From Sorghum bicolor (Eukaryota; Streptophyta; Magnoliopsida; Poales; Poaceae), in contig NC_012874.2 in NCBI RefSeq assembly GCF_000003195.3, forward strand, positions 58,806,156-58,870,155: a stretch of 64,000 bases of DNA. The letters are read 5' to 3'. The notes under the pieces were generated by a model that was not told where the DNA came from, did not search any database, and was given only the letters and a program-made list of their open reading frames with translations. Made by a program: the position numbers and the translations under genes. Position 1 is the first letter of the stretch. Each line of letters opens with the position of its first letter. Below are positions 1 to 12,474 of this stretch, piece after piece.

Positions 1-841
1 CAAACTTTTGACATCCTTGACACCCTTTGAAATACTTAAAGAAATCCTCAAGTATAGTCGGCCAATGATACCCGTTTCTTCTGATCATCCACTTCATCTT
101 AAATGTCGACTGATGTGCCCCACACATCCCCTCATGGATCTCTCCCATCAAACTTCTAGCCTCATCATCACCTAGACACTTGAGAATAATCACATCAATA
201 GTTCGATAATATAATTCCTCTTCGAGGAGCACATACTTGGTGGCTTGAAACCAAACACGCCTCTCTACTTTCTTGGATGGATCCTTTAAATAATCAATGA
301 TTTGTTTTCTCCAATCATCGGCACCGATTGCCGATACTGCATTTATCATCGGCTGATAACCCGAGGCATGCTGAGCCAACCGATTGGCCTCTTCATTATG
401 CAGTCGAGGAACATACTCTAATCGGAAATCCTTGAATTCCTTTAATAGTTGCATACTCCTTTCGTGATAAGTTACAAGGACTTCATTTCGACATTCATAG
501 CTTCCAGCCAATTGATTTATAACTAGCATAGAATCCCCAAAGATTTCAACAGCATCAGCATGAACTTCCCTTAGTAATTCCAACCCCTTTATCAAAGCTT
601 GATACTCAGCTTGATTATTTGTTGACGTGGCAACAATCGGCAAGGAAAATTCATACTTCCTTCCCCGAGGGGAAATTAACACGATGCCGATTCCTGCCCC
701 CCGATCACACGTGGATCCATCAAAGAAGAGCGTCCAAGGTACAATTTTCAAAGTCTCCACTGTACCACAATGCTGAGTTACAAAATCGGCCATAATCTAT
801 CCTTTAACCGCCTTAGCCGATTCATAACGCAAATCGAACTC
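1..841 (-). pseudogene. second RNase H and integrase zinc-binding region of retrotransposon 1
   Basis: Minus-strand translation gives LFFDGSTCDRGAGIGIVL, STNNQAEYQALIKGL and IFGDSMLVINQLAG, the three acidic motifs (D, E, D) of a plant archaeal-type RNase H. Nearer base 1 is an integrase HHCC-type segment (HEGMCGAHQ ... CQGCQK). Two stops near 800-842 separate this from the RT block. The catalytic integrase core is outside the window. This second RNase H is the main reason for assigning the element to the Tat group. Confidence 0.72.
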
Positions 842-2262
842 TCATAGTGCCAAAATCCATTTGCCGATTCTACCACTCATAATCGGCATAGACAGCATAT
901 ATCGGACCACATCATCTTTGCATATAACAGTGCATTCGGACGATAACAAATAATGTCTCAACTTAATACATGAGAAATAGAGACATAAACATAACTTTTC
1001 AATGGCTGAATACCTGGTCTCAGCATCAATCAATTTCCTGCTTAAATAGTAAATCACACGCTCCTTCCCTTCAAATTCTTGAATTAAAGCCGAACCGATG
1101 ACCATCCCATCGGTAGACAAATACAATCTGAAGGGTTTCCCTTGCTGGGGTGGAATCAGAACTGGAGGATTTACCAAATAATTCTTGATTTCATCCAAGG
1201 CCAATTGTTGCTCTCCCCAGACAAACTCTTGATCGGCTTTCAACTTGAAAGCACGAATTTTACCAGATAAATTAGATATAAACCTCCTGATAAAATTTAT
1301 CTTGCCGATCAAGGATTGGAGCTCAGTCTTGTTGGTAGGGGCAACTATCTTGTTGATAGCATCAATGGATATCTGACTAATTTCAATTCCTCTTTGATGC
1401 TCCATGAAACCAAGAAATTGCCCTGCCGATACACCAAATGAACACTTATTGGGATTTATCTTTAAACCATGCTTCCTTGTGTATTCCAATACTTTTCGCA
1501 AATCGGCAAGATGTCTTGCAAAATCTCCAAACTTGACCACGACATCATCAATATAAATTTCTACCAGCTTGCCGATGAACTCGTGAAAGATAAAATTCAT
1601 GGCCCTTTGATATATAGCACCAGCATTTTTCAAGCCAAAGGTCATGACTATCCACTCAAACAACCCAACATGACCAGGACACCTAAACGTTGTCTTTGGA
1701 ATATCTTCTTCAGCCATGAATATTTGATTGTATCCTAAATGCTGATGATCCGATGTCCAGCTGCAGCATCATCCAGCAGATCGGCAACCGGCATTGGATA
1801 ACCATCCATCGGCGTCGCTTTATTAAGATTCCTGAAGTCAATGCAAACCCGAAGCTTCCCGTTTTTCTTGTAGACCGGAACAACATTGGAAATCCACTCG
1901 GCATACCGACATTGCCGAATAAATTTGCCTTCAATAAGCTTGATTATTTCGGCCTTAATATCAGGAAGGATATTAGGATTACATCGGCGAGCTGGCTGCT
2001 GATGTGGCCGAAACCCGGACTTGATAGGCAACCGATGTTCAACAATTGATCGGTCTAAGTGAGGCATCTCTGTATAATCCCAAGCAAAGCACTCTTTATA
2101 TTCCTTTAACAAATCGGTTAACTGCTGCTTACACTCAGAATTTAGCTTAGCACTAATAAAAGTGGGTCTAGGTTTAACACCACTACCTATATCTACCTCT
2201 ATTAAATCATCGGCCGATGTGAATCCCTGGCCTAATTTTCTATCATCGGCGAACCTATCCAT
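842..2262 (-). pseudogene. reverse transcriptase/RNase H of retrotransposon 1, broken
   Basis: The N-terminal RT half (2262-1735) contains VPVYKKNGKLRVCIDFRNLN and ends at a premature TAG just after HRIISI. The other half (1717-842) begins with MAEEDIPKTTFRCP and contains the catalytic YIDDVVV box, then the connection and first RNase H region (YLSTDGMVIGSALIQ, YYLSRKL). Compared with the family, about 14 bases are missing between the halves. This removes the motif A aspartate region and shifts the frame, so the enzyme is inactive. A further TGA at 842-844 ends the block before the second RNase H. Confidence 0.85.
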
Positions 2263-2923
2263 TAAAACTCCTCATCAGAACCGACTGCTTGGATCGGTGA
2301 GATTTCATAATCGGCGACTTTGAGGAAATCCTTCTCCCAAATCTCTCCTGAGATGCACCTAGTCCTTTCATAAGTGTCTGTCTCCGCCGATGCAATAACA
2401 TAGGAAGAGTCTCCTGGGACAATCTCAATCTTGTCACCTACCGACAGGACCAAGCATTGGTGCATTGTCGATGGGATGCAACAATTAGCATGAATCCAAT
2501 CTCTCCCCAATAGCAGATTATAAGAACCCTTGCCACTGATCACAAAGAAAGTTGTCAGCAAGGTTTTGCTGCCGATGGTCAATTCAACGCATATTGCTCC
2601 CTTAACCGGAGACACATTCCCTTCAAAGTCCTTGAGCATCATATCGGTCTTGGTCAAATCCTGATCTCCTTTCCCAAGCTTCCGATAGACCGTATATGGC
2701 ATGAAGTTAATAGTAGCTCCACCATCAATTAATATCTTGGTCATTGGCTGGCCATCAACTCTTCCTTTGACAAACAAAGCCTTAAGATGCTGCCTCTCAT
2801 TATCGCAGGCTTTTCAAAGATAGTTGTCATCGGGTCCAAAGCCAACTGAGCTATTTGGTCGGAAAATTCCAACTCATCATCACTGGTCGGCGCAAGGAAT
2901 TCCAACGGCAACATAAATACCAT
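2262..2923 (-). pseudogene. retroviral-type aspartic protease of retrotransposon 1
   Basis: The block 2777-2262 contains ILIDGGATINFMPYTVY; DGGA is the active-site loop variant used by many plant gypsy proteases in place of DTGA. A downstream YNLLLGRDWIHAN segment is the usual second hallmark of the fold. The preceding block (2923-2741) lies in another frame and has the acidic DDELEFSDQIAQLALDP stretch expected just before the protease, so a frameshift separates the two. It would cleave the gag-pol polyprotein. Confidence 0.78.
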
Positions 2924-2924
2924 G

Positions 2925-5902
2925 TTAACATCTGCCCTTAGGATCTGATTGTTGTTGATCCCCAGATTGGCCAGAGTTCTCGCCCTTGCTCAACTCTTCC
3001 CGTCTTTCGCGCTGCAGCCTCCTTTTCTGCATCCTAGTCAACCCCTCTGGACACCATGGAGGAAGTTGTTGTTGCCTTACCGATGGACGATGATGTTCCC
3101 TTGACTCCATCCGATAAGTATTAGCATCCCTGCAAAATATGAACTCATCGGGAACTCGTGCATTAGCCATCACTTCAAGTTCTTCCTGGTTCCTGGGAAA
3201 ATATTTGACATGATCACCAAGTCTGTCGTGCACACTGAGCCTGCCCCCTAGCCGATCATGAACGGATGGTCTTCCCCTAATCGGCCCACCAAACCGGCGG
3301 TTAGTGTTCTGATACTGCCGATTTGATCTGTCATACTGATCATAACCATTACATTCTGGGCAGTCTCTGACAATAGGGAGCTTGATATTTTCCTCCCAAC
3401 AATGAATGAAGAACGGACAATTCCAATGATCCCTATGCCGATTCCACTCTTGTCGGCGTCTTTCCTCTTCCCGATAATAGTCTTCTTGCTGGCGCCGATA
3501 CCGATCCTCACGTTGCTGCCAAGTCTTCCGAGGCCTTCTATGCGTTATAACAATACCAGATCAGGGAGGCCTTCCTGAGCTATTTCCTTCCTGGATTAAG
3601 CCTTTCCCTTTTGCATCGGTAGTGGTAATCTGATGCTGAGGGTCCATCGATGCACTTCTTTCAGCCGCTTCTGATGTCAAGACCTTGGCCTTTCCTTTTG
3701 CATCTAGCATGTTTGTTGGGAAAGAATGTTGATGAATCTTCATCGGCTTCTGAGTTTTGGAGTTATCAAATTTGATCCTCCCAGATTCTATAGCCGATTG
3801 CAGCTGCTGTCTAAACACTTTGCACGCATTGGTGCTGTGAGAAGTTGCATTGTGCCATTTGCAGTACTTCATCTTCTTTAATTCCTCAGCCGATGGGATT
3901 ACATGATTGGGTGACAATTTGATCTGACCTTCCAGAAGTACAAAATCAAATATCTTATCGGGCTTAGTGATGTCAAATGCGAACTTCTCTGGCTCTTTAT
4001 GTCCAAAAGGGCAAGACATCGGCTTTTTGTTTTTCACCCATTCTACCAAGCCGATGACTGGTTCTTCATCAGAATCCGAGCTTGCTGCTTCATTGACAAA
4101 GGACACCTTTTTGTTCCATGCTCTCTTGGGCTCAAAAGGCTTGATATCTTGGTCAGAAATTCTCTGGACCAAGTGACTCAGGCTCTCGAACTCCTGAGAA
4201 GCGTACTTGTCTCTGATGTGCGGCAACAACCCTGGAAAGCCAAATCGGCAAGCTGCCGATCGTCCAAGACCAAACTATAGCATTTGTTCTTGACTTCCCG
4301 TATTCTCTACACAAAGCTTTCAACTGATTCATCATTGCGTTGCTTTAATTCGACCAAATCAGTGATCTTCTTCTCATGGACCCCAGAAAAGAAGTACTTT
4401 TGGAATTGCTTCTCCAGATCGGCCCAAGTAATCACTGAATTGGGAGGTAATGATATAAACCAAGTGAAAGCCGATCCGGATAATGATGACGAGAACAAGC
4501 GAACCCTTAACTCGTCCCTGTTAGCAGCTTCTCCACACTGAATGATGAACCTTTTCACGTGCTCCATGGTTGATGTATCATCCTGCCTAGAAAACTTAGT
4601 AAAATCCGGCACTTTGTACCGATTTGGGAGTGGGATTAAATCATATGTAGGAGGATACGGTTTCCGATAAGAGTAACTATTGACTTTGGGTTTTATCCCA
4701 AATTGATCTCTCATGACTTCAGCAATCTTATCGGCCCAATAAGCATCGGCATCTTGCCGATGAGGCGGTTGCGGCTCTGGGATCTGCTGATATACTTCCA
4801 CGTGTCTATGCGGTGTGCGATCTGCGTGGAACATTGGGTTAATCATTTGGCCACCAACCCGCTGACCGCCGATCTGCTGACCACCAGGATGTTGACCACC
4901 AAACTGTTGGCCGAGATTCATCGGCTGGTTTACCACCCCTTGGTTCTGGATTCCAGGGTAGATCTGGCCTTGTTGAAACCCTGTAACCTGATGATTCTGT
5001 TGGGGCGTTTGTGGAAAGACTTGCTGCCCAAGCCATCCACTATTCATCGGCATGGACCTTGCCGATGTCTGGTAATTGGGCATCATCATTGAATTGACAT
5101 ACCCCGGCTGAGTCATAAACCTCTGTTGCGTCGGCATTGATTCTACCGATGCATTAGGCATCTGGAATGTTGGAGCTTGAGAATTCCTAGTGTAAGGCCT
5201 GGCAGTAGTAGTTGTAGTATACTGGGGACTCTGGTTCATCGGCATATTTGGAGGTGTCGATGCCACAGGAGCCTTGCCTCTCATGTCAGCTGCCTGAGAT
5301 GTGCCAGGTGCCCTCAATGAGTATTCCGGGGGCATACCGAAACCCCACCAATTAGGAGGAACAGATCCCGACATTACCGATGCCAATAGATCTGTAGTAA
5401 GCTTGATCGACTCATCTGATATTGATGGATTAGACGGCATCGGCATGGATTGCGCATTAGAAACACCTAGCGTGCTTGGAGGCGTAATAGTTTATGTGCC
5501 TGCAGCGGCCGTAGCAGCCGATGGAGCCGTAACCACTGGCGATCCTGGCTGATGATAGGCAGGGCCCGCATAATTTGGTGGCAATTGTCCTTCTTTGAAA
5601 GTTCTAGCCACGGCATTGAAAACCGTATTGGACAACATACCAGCTTGATTGATCAAGGCACGGTTAATAGCATTATCAACCATGTCTTGAAGTTTACCAG
5701 GATTAGCGTCGAAAGTAACCTGCTGGGGCATTGGCAGTGCTTCCTTCTGGATTACTTTGCCGCTCCTGTTGATGCTGAAGGACCTCAAACATTGCCGCTT
5801 GTAGTCTTCCATGGCTTTCGCAATAGCTTGCTTCTGCTCATTCTTGTGATTGGCTTCCGTCACGGGGATGACGTTCTCCTGATCGAACTCGGTAGTCGAC
5901 AT
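2925..5902 (-). pseudogene. gag of retrotransposon 1, broken
   Basis: The start (MSTTEFDQ) lies 48 bases inside the LTR. The first block (5902-5492) ends at an in-frame TAA and the same frame continues to 4307, where a TAG interrupts it. A one-base shift then leads into 4229-3561, and other frames carry the sequence to about 2925. The middle block has the gag core (residues FTWFISLPPNSVITWADLEKQF, split here as two halves FTWFISLPPN and SVITWADLEKQF) and a Gln/Pro/Met-rich N-terminal part. Block 4229-3561 holds the CKWHN...TSHSTNACKVF segment typical of this gag family. The last block (3233-2925) is basic and Arg-rich. The product would be the capsid protein of virus-like particles; it cannot be made intact. 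Confidence 0.8.
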
Positions 5903-5950
5903 GTTGATCTTGATACTGATTCAGGGTCCCACTGGGCGTGCCAAAAGATG

Positions 5951-6663
5951 TGTTGATGCAAAAGTAGATCTGCAAACACAAAGGGCTAATACCCAGTTTA
6001 AACGTTAAGGCGTGCCAGCCGATTTGACCTTACTATCGGCAAAGGTGATAACTCGAATACTTTAGTCCTGACAACAGCGATGCGCCCGGATGTCACGGCC
6101 AAGAGGTATTCACGCAGAACTTGAGAATACGCCGAGCTTAAGTCGACGAATTCCTAAGAACTCGTAGTAAAAAGGAAAAGTATTGACGAAGTCGTCAAAA
6201 AAGTAGATGTTGGAATATGAGTAAAAACTTGTGTTTGATTGATTGATTTCTCTCTATTATTACAAGGCCCTAGGGTCTACATTTATACCCTGCTCAAAGA
6301 GCTACAAGTAGACACAACTAGGACTCGAATTTCAAATTAAACAGAATCTGTATACAAAACGAATTTAAACAACTAAGGAAAACATAAAACTATCCTCTCG
6401 TAACCGACCAGGACACCGCCATGGATCAATCGGCAACTCCCACAGAGCCATCAGCAATCTTCCTGTTATCGTCATCGGCAGACATTGATATCGGTCATCG
6501 GTTAGGAATGCACCACAACTCCTGGACTTAGTCATACCCAATCATCCCTTCATTGGCAACCTTCTTCATCGGCAACTCTTCTGCAATCTAGCTACCGTTG
6601 CTCCACCTGCCGATCCTGTATTTCTACTGGTCCCTCTGCACGTGTCCAAAAACGGTGTCAACA
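5951..6663 (-). repeat. 5' LTR of retrotransposon 1
   Basis: A 713-bp segment begins on the minus strand with TGTTGACACC and ends with GCATCAACA, giving the canonical TGTTG...CAACA inverted ends. Immediately inside it (5950 downward) is a primer-binding-like stretch, TTTTGGCACGCCCAGT, followed about 30 bases later by the gag start. The partner LTR is outside the window, so age cannot be estimated. The outer flank (6664 onward) is integrase-like sequence of another element. Confidence 0.8.
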
Positions 6664-6985
6664 GGAGCCTTTTGAAAGCTTGTCTGGATGTAAGTGTAGA
6701 ACCCTATTGATTTGGAATCAAACAGGAGAACACAAATGTTTGGGCTAGAGATTCTAAGTGATGCAGAACAACAATTGAGAATGATCAAAGATAATCTGAC
6801 GGTGGCACAGTCTCGACATAAGAGTTATGTTGATATCTGAGAAGAGAATAAGATCTGAAGTGGGAAACTACGTTATTTGGAGATGTCACCTAAGAGAAGA
6901 ATATTCAATGTTAAGAGTATCCACATCTTTTTGGTAACCATCTTCCGAATCTCGAGGACGAGATTCATTCTAAGGTGGGTAGAAT
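6664..6985 (+). pseudogene. chromovirus integrase C-terminal remnant
   Basis: Frames on the plus strand give CRTLLIWNQTGEHK, then DAEQQLRMIKDNLTVAQSRH and KSYVDI, then SPKRRIF, then HLPNLEDEIHSKVGRI, in the order seen near the end of Del/Tekay-type gypsy polyproteins. Stops and frameshifts interrupt it, and most of the region between KRRIF and the end is missing. The last codons run straight into the LTR that begins at 6986, so this is the 3' end of an element whose body was split by retrotransposon 1. Confidence 0.68.
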
Positions 6986-9900
6986 TGTAACACCCCAAAA
7001 TTTGCAATTTTCCAAAATAGGATAAATTATTAAATTGTGTATTTTTGTGCCCATGAAATATAGGAAAAATAATATTTTTATTTTGATTAAAATTTACTAT
7101 AGGAGTTAACAACTTGTTTGAGCATGCATGCCTTTGCATTGGATTTATTGTGATGAGTGGTTTTTGCTAAAGATTGAAAGGGAATTCAAATTTGGTTTTG
7201 AAAATGTTTTGGAATAGGTTTGTTTTTAAAAGAAAAGAGAAACAGAAAAAAAGAGAGACTCTCCCTCTCTGGTCTTGGCCCGAAGGCCCAGTTATTTTTT
7301 TCCCCGCGGCCAGCTCCCTTCCTCCCCCTTCTTTTCTCCCCCACACGGCCCAGGAACTCGCCTAGCCCCCTACCGAACCAGCCCAGCAGGTGAGCGTCAG
7401 CGCCCTCCCCTCTCTTCTTTTCACTGACGAGTGGGTCCCGCGCCCCGTTTCACTGCCAGGTGGGGCCCACCTGTCGGATCCGTCTCCCACCTCGTAACCG
7501 AGCTAGATTCAGTGGAGTTTCCGCACTGGCACGAAAAAAAGAGAAAGACTCTCCCTCTCTGGTCTTGGCCCGAAGGCCAAGTTATTTTTCCCCCACGGCC
7601 TGCTCCCTTCCTCCCCCTTCTTTTCTCCCCCGCACGGCCCAGGAACTCGCCCAGCCCACTGCCGAACCAGCCCAGCAGCTGAGCGTCAGCGCCCTCCCCT
7701 CTCTTCTTTTCACTGCCAGGTGGGGCCCACCTATCGGATCCGTCTCCCACCTCGTAACCGAGCTGGACTCGGTGGAGTTTCCGCACCAGCCACGCGCGAT
7801 CCTTGCAGCTGACTTGTTTCGCACGCCGTGGAGGCTTTAAATGGTAACCTCCGCTCCGCCGCAATCCCCCTACCCAATCCCAGCGCCAGCCATCGCCTTG
7901 TTCTCGCTGAAAAGTGCCGCCAAGATCTCCACCGAAAGCAATCCGCCGCTGCGACGCATCTCGGCCTCCGAGAGTACTCCACCGAGCTTCTTATCGTGCT
8001 TGCGACTCCGCCAAGTCTTCTCTCTCGTGATTTCATGCTCTCTACGCTCCGTGCGACCTCGCCGAACTTCTTATAGAGCCGCCGTCCGCCCCTTGCCGTC
8101 GCAAGCCCGAGTCGGACTCCCTCGGTTCCAATCTTGGCCTCAGGTGAGTTCGCACCAAGCTCCTAAGCGTTCTGGTGCTTTCGGTTTAGTCTCTCGTGCC
8201 CTAAATCGCCCAAACCGTGAGCTCCGACCATCACCGGCCATGGCGCCGCCGCGGGCCCTTCCAGCTCCGGCCAGCCAACTCCCTTCCCTTCCCCTGCGAT
8301 CTAATCTCAGCCTTTGTTTCGAGATCCAACGGCCACGGTGGAAGGATACCCCTTCGGCCGTCAATTTTGCAGAAAACCCCCCGAAATATTTAATGTATAA
8401 ACCCACCGTCCTTTGCGCTTTTCCAAAATACGTTTTCTCATTCCGAAAGTATAATCCCATCCGCTCAGATTCAAAATACGTTTTCAGGAAATTACAAGTT
8501 TGCCACTGGTTTTATATTGCTCATAAAATATTCATTTTAACTCCGTTTTGATCCATTCAAATTGCGTTAGATTCGTAATCACAAGACCTACATGTTAGTC
8601 TCACTGTTTTACAAGTTTACAACTTTTTATTTTCGTGATCCTATTTAATTAATTACTTTATTAAAGGAAATCTTAGAAAATTCATATCTTTTTCGTTATA
8701 TCTCCGATTTTCGTGATCTTTACGTCTGTGTGATCGTAGAGCGATGTAGATTCGTTTTACAAACTTTTCATCTTTATTTTCTACTGTTGGTGTATTGTTC
8801 TAATTATAGGTTTGTTTGCTTTGTATGATTGCATCTGGATGATTGTTGTTGATGTGATGACTGAGTTTAGACGGTGAGCTTTTACGTGGTGATCAAGAAG
8901 CAGTTTGTGGAAGGTTTGGAACTAAAAGAAGGATCTGAGTTTCAAGGCAAGTATAGCATGGGATCATCCTTGTTTCCTTACAACTTTAATCACACAGTTC
9001 ATATTGCATGTGTCTCTTTGTTAAGGATTTCCTAGTATTGATCTTATACCTTGTCACCTATGGTTTTGCATTGGGTAGCTTATGCTAGTGCTTAACTAAA
9101 CCATGATCTTGTAGTTTGATTAAAGGAATATGCAATAAACATTAAAAGATGACTTTTTAGCAACTTTGGAAAAGAGGGATGGAGCATTGGGCTATCTTAT
9201 GGTGCTCTAGTTTCTCTCCATAAGGACTTATCTGTATCTGACCATCCGGGACATACAGTACAACTGTGAGGGCTACATGGCTCTGGCTTTAGCTCAGTAT
9301 GAGGACCTTTTCTAGCTTGTTAGTGGTTACCCTTGTGGCGCAAATGGGGAATAGCAGACCGTGGATTCCTGCGGGTGAATCACATGGACTGACTAACGAA
9401 ACCAAGCGGCCCTAACTTGTTAGACGAACCTTTGAAAGGCTTCATAGTGAACCCTGCCGGTCTTCCTTGGTAGTGGGCTAAGAGGTCGACGGGCCTCAGG
9501 CGAAAGGGTAAATCATGACTCACAGTGAAAGTGTACAACCTCTTCAGAGTGTAAAACTGATACATCAGCCGTGCTCACGGTCACGAGCGGCCTTGGACCA
9601 ATACAGAATAAATGATCACTAATGGCAAATCATTAATGTTATTATTGTTAATATGTTGTTTATGCTATTCTTTATTCACTTTACTTGATCATGAGTTTAC
9701 TTCGGAACTTGACAACTTGATGCTACTCATATGCCAAAATTGTGACAATTAAAAGCTACATGCAGTTAAACTAGTGTCTAGCCTTTGAGCCTCATGAACC
9801 CTATGTTATTCTTGCTGAGTACGAGATGTACTTACGCTTGCCTTTTACATTTTATTTGGATAAAAATCTCGGATGGGTACCAAATTGCTAGTCTGGAGAA

Positions 9901-10134
9901 GAGTTTAGGCTTGTGCTCAACCAGTCAGTTGTCCCTGTGGATTTGGAGCTTTCGCCTGAAGAATGGAGTGTCTTTCCGCTGTTTGCTATCTAAGGTTATA
10001 TCTTTTATATTAAGTTTGTTATATATAAGCATTGACTATTGATATTACCCTTATTTGTGGGTATATGTGAGATTTGACTTCCTGGGCTCACATATGGTGT
10101 GTATCTGGTTTTGTTCTTAAAACCGGGTGCTACA
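6986..10134 (+). repeat. 3.1-kb 3' LTR of a Del/Tekay-type gypsy element
   Basis: The segment starts TGTAACACCCC and ends GGGTGCTACA, near-perfect inverted ends. It is preceded by a short purine-rich stretch (AAGGTGGGTAGAAT) and integrase remnant, so it is a 3' LTR. The same family recurs at 19843, 35940-38130, 38131-43614 and 38530-41215. GC-rich, ORF-containing sequence at 7250-8400 is part of the LTR, not a gene. The body of the element lies left of retrotransposon 1, outside the window. Confidence 0.75.
7247..7790 (+). repeat. tandem duplication inside the LTR, period about 290 bp
   Basis: The block beginning CTCCCTCTCTGGTCTTGGCC at 7261 recurs at 7551 and the similarity continues through the CTCGTAACCGAGCT segment of both units. 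The first unit carries about 34 extra bases (near 7428-7461) that the second lacks. The duplication is GC-rich and creates overlapping long ORFs on both strands without recognisable protein similarity. Confidence 0.8.
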
Positions 10135-11673
10135 ATGGTTGGGAAGAGAACTAGCACCACAAGGCCACAAGCTGAGTCCTCTAGGAGGGGAAGGCCAAGG
10201 CGGACCGTGCGGAGTGCGTATGCGACCGCAGGACAGGAGGGCCCTGATGACGTGCAGCCGGAGGCTGATCAAACCCCTCCAGTCGCAGAGCCAGCAAAGC
10301 CCACGACCGCCAAGGAGCTTCAACTACTGCAAACACAGCTGCAAAACTTTCAGCAGAAACGAGACCGGATCGCGGCTGCCTACGCGGCTAACCAGGAAGC
10401 GGCGCTGGCAGCAGCGTCGGCGAGTGAGATCAGGCTGCAGCTCTCAATCTTACAAGCAGAGATCCAAAGCATGCAACCACCACTGCAACCTATGGTTCAT
10501 CCTATAGTTTTACCCAACGTCAGTCCAATGGTGAACGTGCAGCCAGTGAACTACAGTGGCACTGGACCTTCGTTCGGCTTTTTCCGAGGATTACAGGCTT
10601 CGCCTAGGCCAACTACCTACAAACCAATCACCCTCCCCAAGTTCAATGGAAAGACAGACCCCCACCAATTTCTGATGAGTTTCGAGGTAGCAGTGGCTTC
10701 TGCCGGGCGAAATGAGACTGTTATGGCAAAATCTTTTGTGATCGCAGCCGAGGGAGATGTGTTGGCTTGGTACTCGATGCTCAAGCCTAGGACAATTTAC
10801 TCTTGGGAGAACCTCCGGGACAAGATTTCGGCAAATTTCCATGGATTCATAGTTGAGTCACTAACTTCTACGGACCTGTTCCAGTGTCGGCAAAGTCAGG
10901 GAGAAGCACTGTGGGACTACTTCCAAAGGTTCATGCAGACCAAGGCAAAGGCACCTAGTGTGCCGGAGAAGGTAGCTATAAAGGAAGCTATCAAAGGCCT
11001 TCACATAGGTCCCTTTGCAGCCCACTTGGCTAGGGAGAAGCCGCCATCCATGCACGAATTGTACCACGAGTTCAAGAAGTACTGCAAGTCAGACAACGAC
11101 TTCCACAAAAGGCTGGAGGAACAAAACTTGCAGAGGAAGCAGGCCAATGATAGAAACTCGAAAAAGAACAACCCTGGTTGAGATGGACATCGCCCTCAGC
11201 AGGAGGCCAGTAGGAAGATGATGAATATTGAGCAGCCAAAAAATGACAAGTCAGGACAAACCCACCCACCAGTGGAAGCGCAAAACTTAGGACGAGAGTT
11301 CAGCCAGACCGGAGGAGGAGGTCAGAATAGGGGGTGGCAAAAGAATCAGAAGCAACAGCGGCGGAAGCAATACTGTTTTTCCACAGGGAAGTATGGTCAT
11401 TCGACCAGGGACTGCCCAGACGCCAAAGAAACCCAGGAAAGAATCAAGAACAGAGCTGCGCCGCAGCCCCCGCCGTCGCTCACGCAACCTAGGGAAACAC
11501 ATTTCAGCAATCCTTCTACCCCTCGTACATAGGAGGATCAGGCCAGCAACACCCAGCTCAAATTCAGCCTGCCGCCTTAGCCTCCGCTTACTATCCCAAT
11601 TTCCTACCGGCCTGGCACCCAGCGCAATAGCCTGCAGAGCAAGGCCATCACCGACACGAAGTCGCCCCTACCT
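10135..11673 (+). pseudogene. gag of retrotransposon 2, broken
   Basis: The frame opens with MVGKRTSTTRPQ directly after the neighbouring LTR; whether this ATG is the native start is uncertain. A Gln/Ala-rich coiled-coil-like stretch (residues about 60-125) is followed by the capsid-like core PITLPKFNGKTDPHQFLMSF ... GDVLAWYSML ... SWENLRDKI. A TGA at 11179 interrupts the frame, which continues with a zinc knuckle, CFSTGKYGHSTRDC, in which the usual second Cys is Thr. A frameshift near 11510 follows, then a Pro/Gln-rich linker. The gene would encode the particle protein. Confidence 0.8.
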
Positions 11674-12474
11674 ATGCGCCCCCAACCCCCGCAAATAACA
11701 TACATCGAAACCATGCCGCCCCACCAGCAAATGAATAGGCTTGAAGCACTACCACCTCCACCAAACCAGCTTCACCTAATCCAAGCTCCACAACCGCCCA
11801 AGCCAGAGCCCCACCCCGACAATCAAATTGGCCCCCATACACCACTGCCCACAATCGGAATAATCTTACCAATAGCTGGAGGATCCTCAATGGAGTTCCA
11901 GACCAAAAAGCACTGGAAAGATCACCTTCGCCTGGTCAACAACATTGTAGTGCAAGGCCTAGTCCGCTGCACTGACTGGTCTAGAACCCCAATAACCTTC
12001 TCCAAGGAGGATCTGAGGTTGGAAAGCTACCCACACGCGGACGCGATGGTCATAACGACAAACGTCGCAGGATGGGGAATCAGCAAGATCTTGTTAGATT
12101 CAGGGAGTTCTATAGACATAATATTCGCTGGAATCTTCGATCAAATGAAGATCAGCAGAAGCCACCTCCAACCTTCAGAGTCACCTTTGATAGGATATGG
12201 GGGAAAGCAGATACACGCTCTGGGCAAGGTCACCCTACCAGTATCCTTCAGCACTGCAGAAAATGCAAGGACCGAGTACATTACTTTTGATGTGGTGGAT
12301 CTGCACTACCCATACAACGCCATATTCGGGCAAGGGTTCCTGAACAGATTCAATGCAGCTGCTCATATGGGGTATCTATGCATGAAAATCCTGGCCTTGC
12401 ACGGGGTGATCACCGTTCATGGAAGTCAAAAAGAAGCGAGGAACATAGAGAAAGCAATTTACAAGTCATATTGA
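11674..12474 (+). pseudogene. aspartic protease region of retrotransposon 2
   Basis: This open block of 266 codons includes ILLDSGSSIDIIFAGIFDQM with the D-S-G-S catalytic loop at 12097-12108, and later YPYNAIFGQGFLNRF, the second protease hallmark. The N-terminal part is Pro-rich linker shared with gag. The reading frame itself is intact here, but the neighbouring gag and RT are broken, so it is listed as a non-functional piece of the polyprotein. It ends at a TGA before the RT. Confidence 0.75.

Larger units (their letters stand above)
1..6663 (-). mobile_element. Ty3/gypsy (Tat-type) retrotransposon 1, 3' part outside window
   Basis: Read on the minus strand the order is 5' LTR (6663-5951), gag, aspartic protease, reverse transcriptase, RNase H and the start of integrase, which runs off the left edge. 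This gag-AP-RT-RH-INT order is that of Ty3/gypsy elements. The second, plant-type RNase H before integrase suggests the Tat group (inference; a domain tree would decide). The coding region has several stops and frameshifts, so the copy is not autonomous. It lies inside the integrase remnant of another gypsy element, which continues at 6664. The 3' LTR must lie left of base 1. Confidence 0.88.

Noticed and set aside
7421..8551. Overlapping Pro/Arg/Ser-rich ORFs up to 236 codons
   Set aside because: They lie within the LTR, shift with the tandem duplication, and have no domain; low-complexity GC-rich translation.
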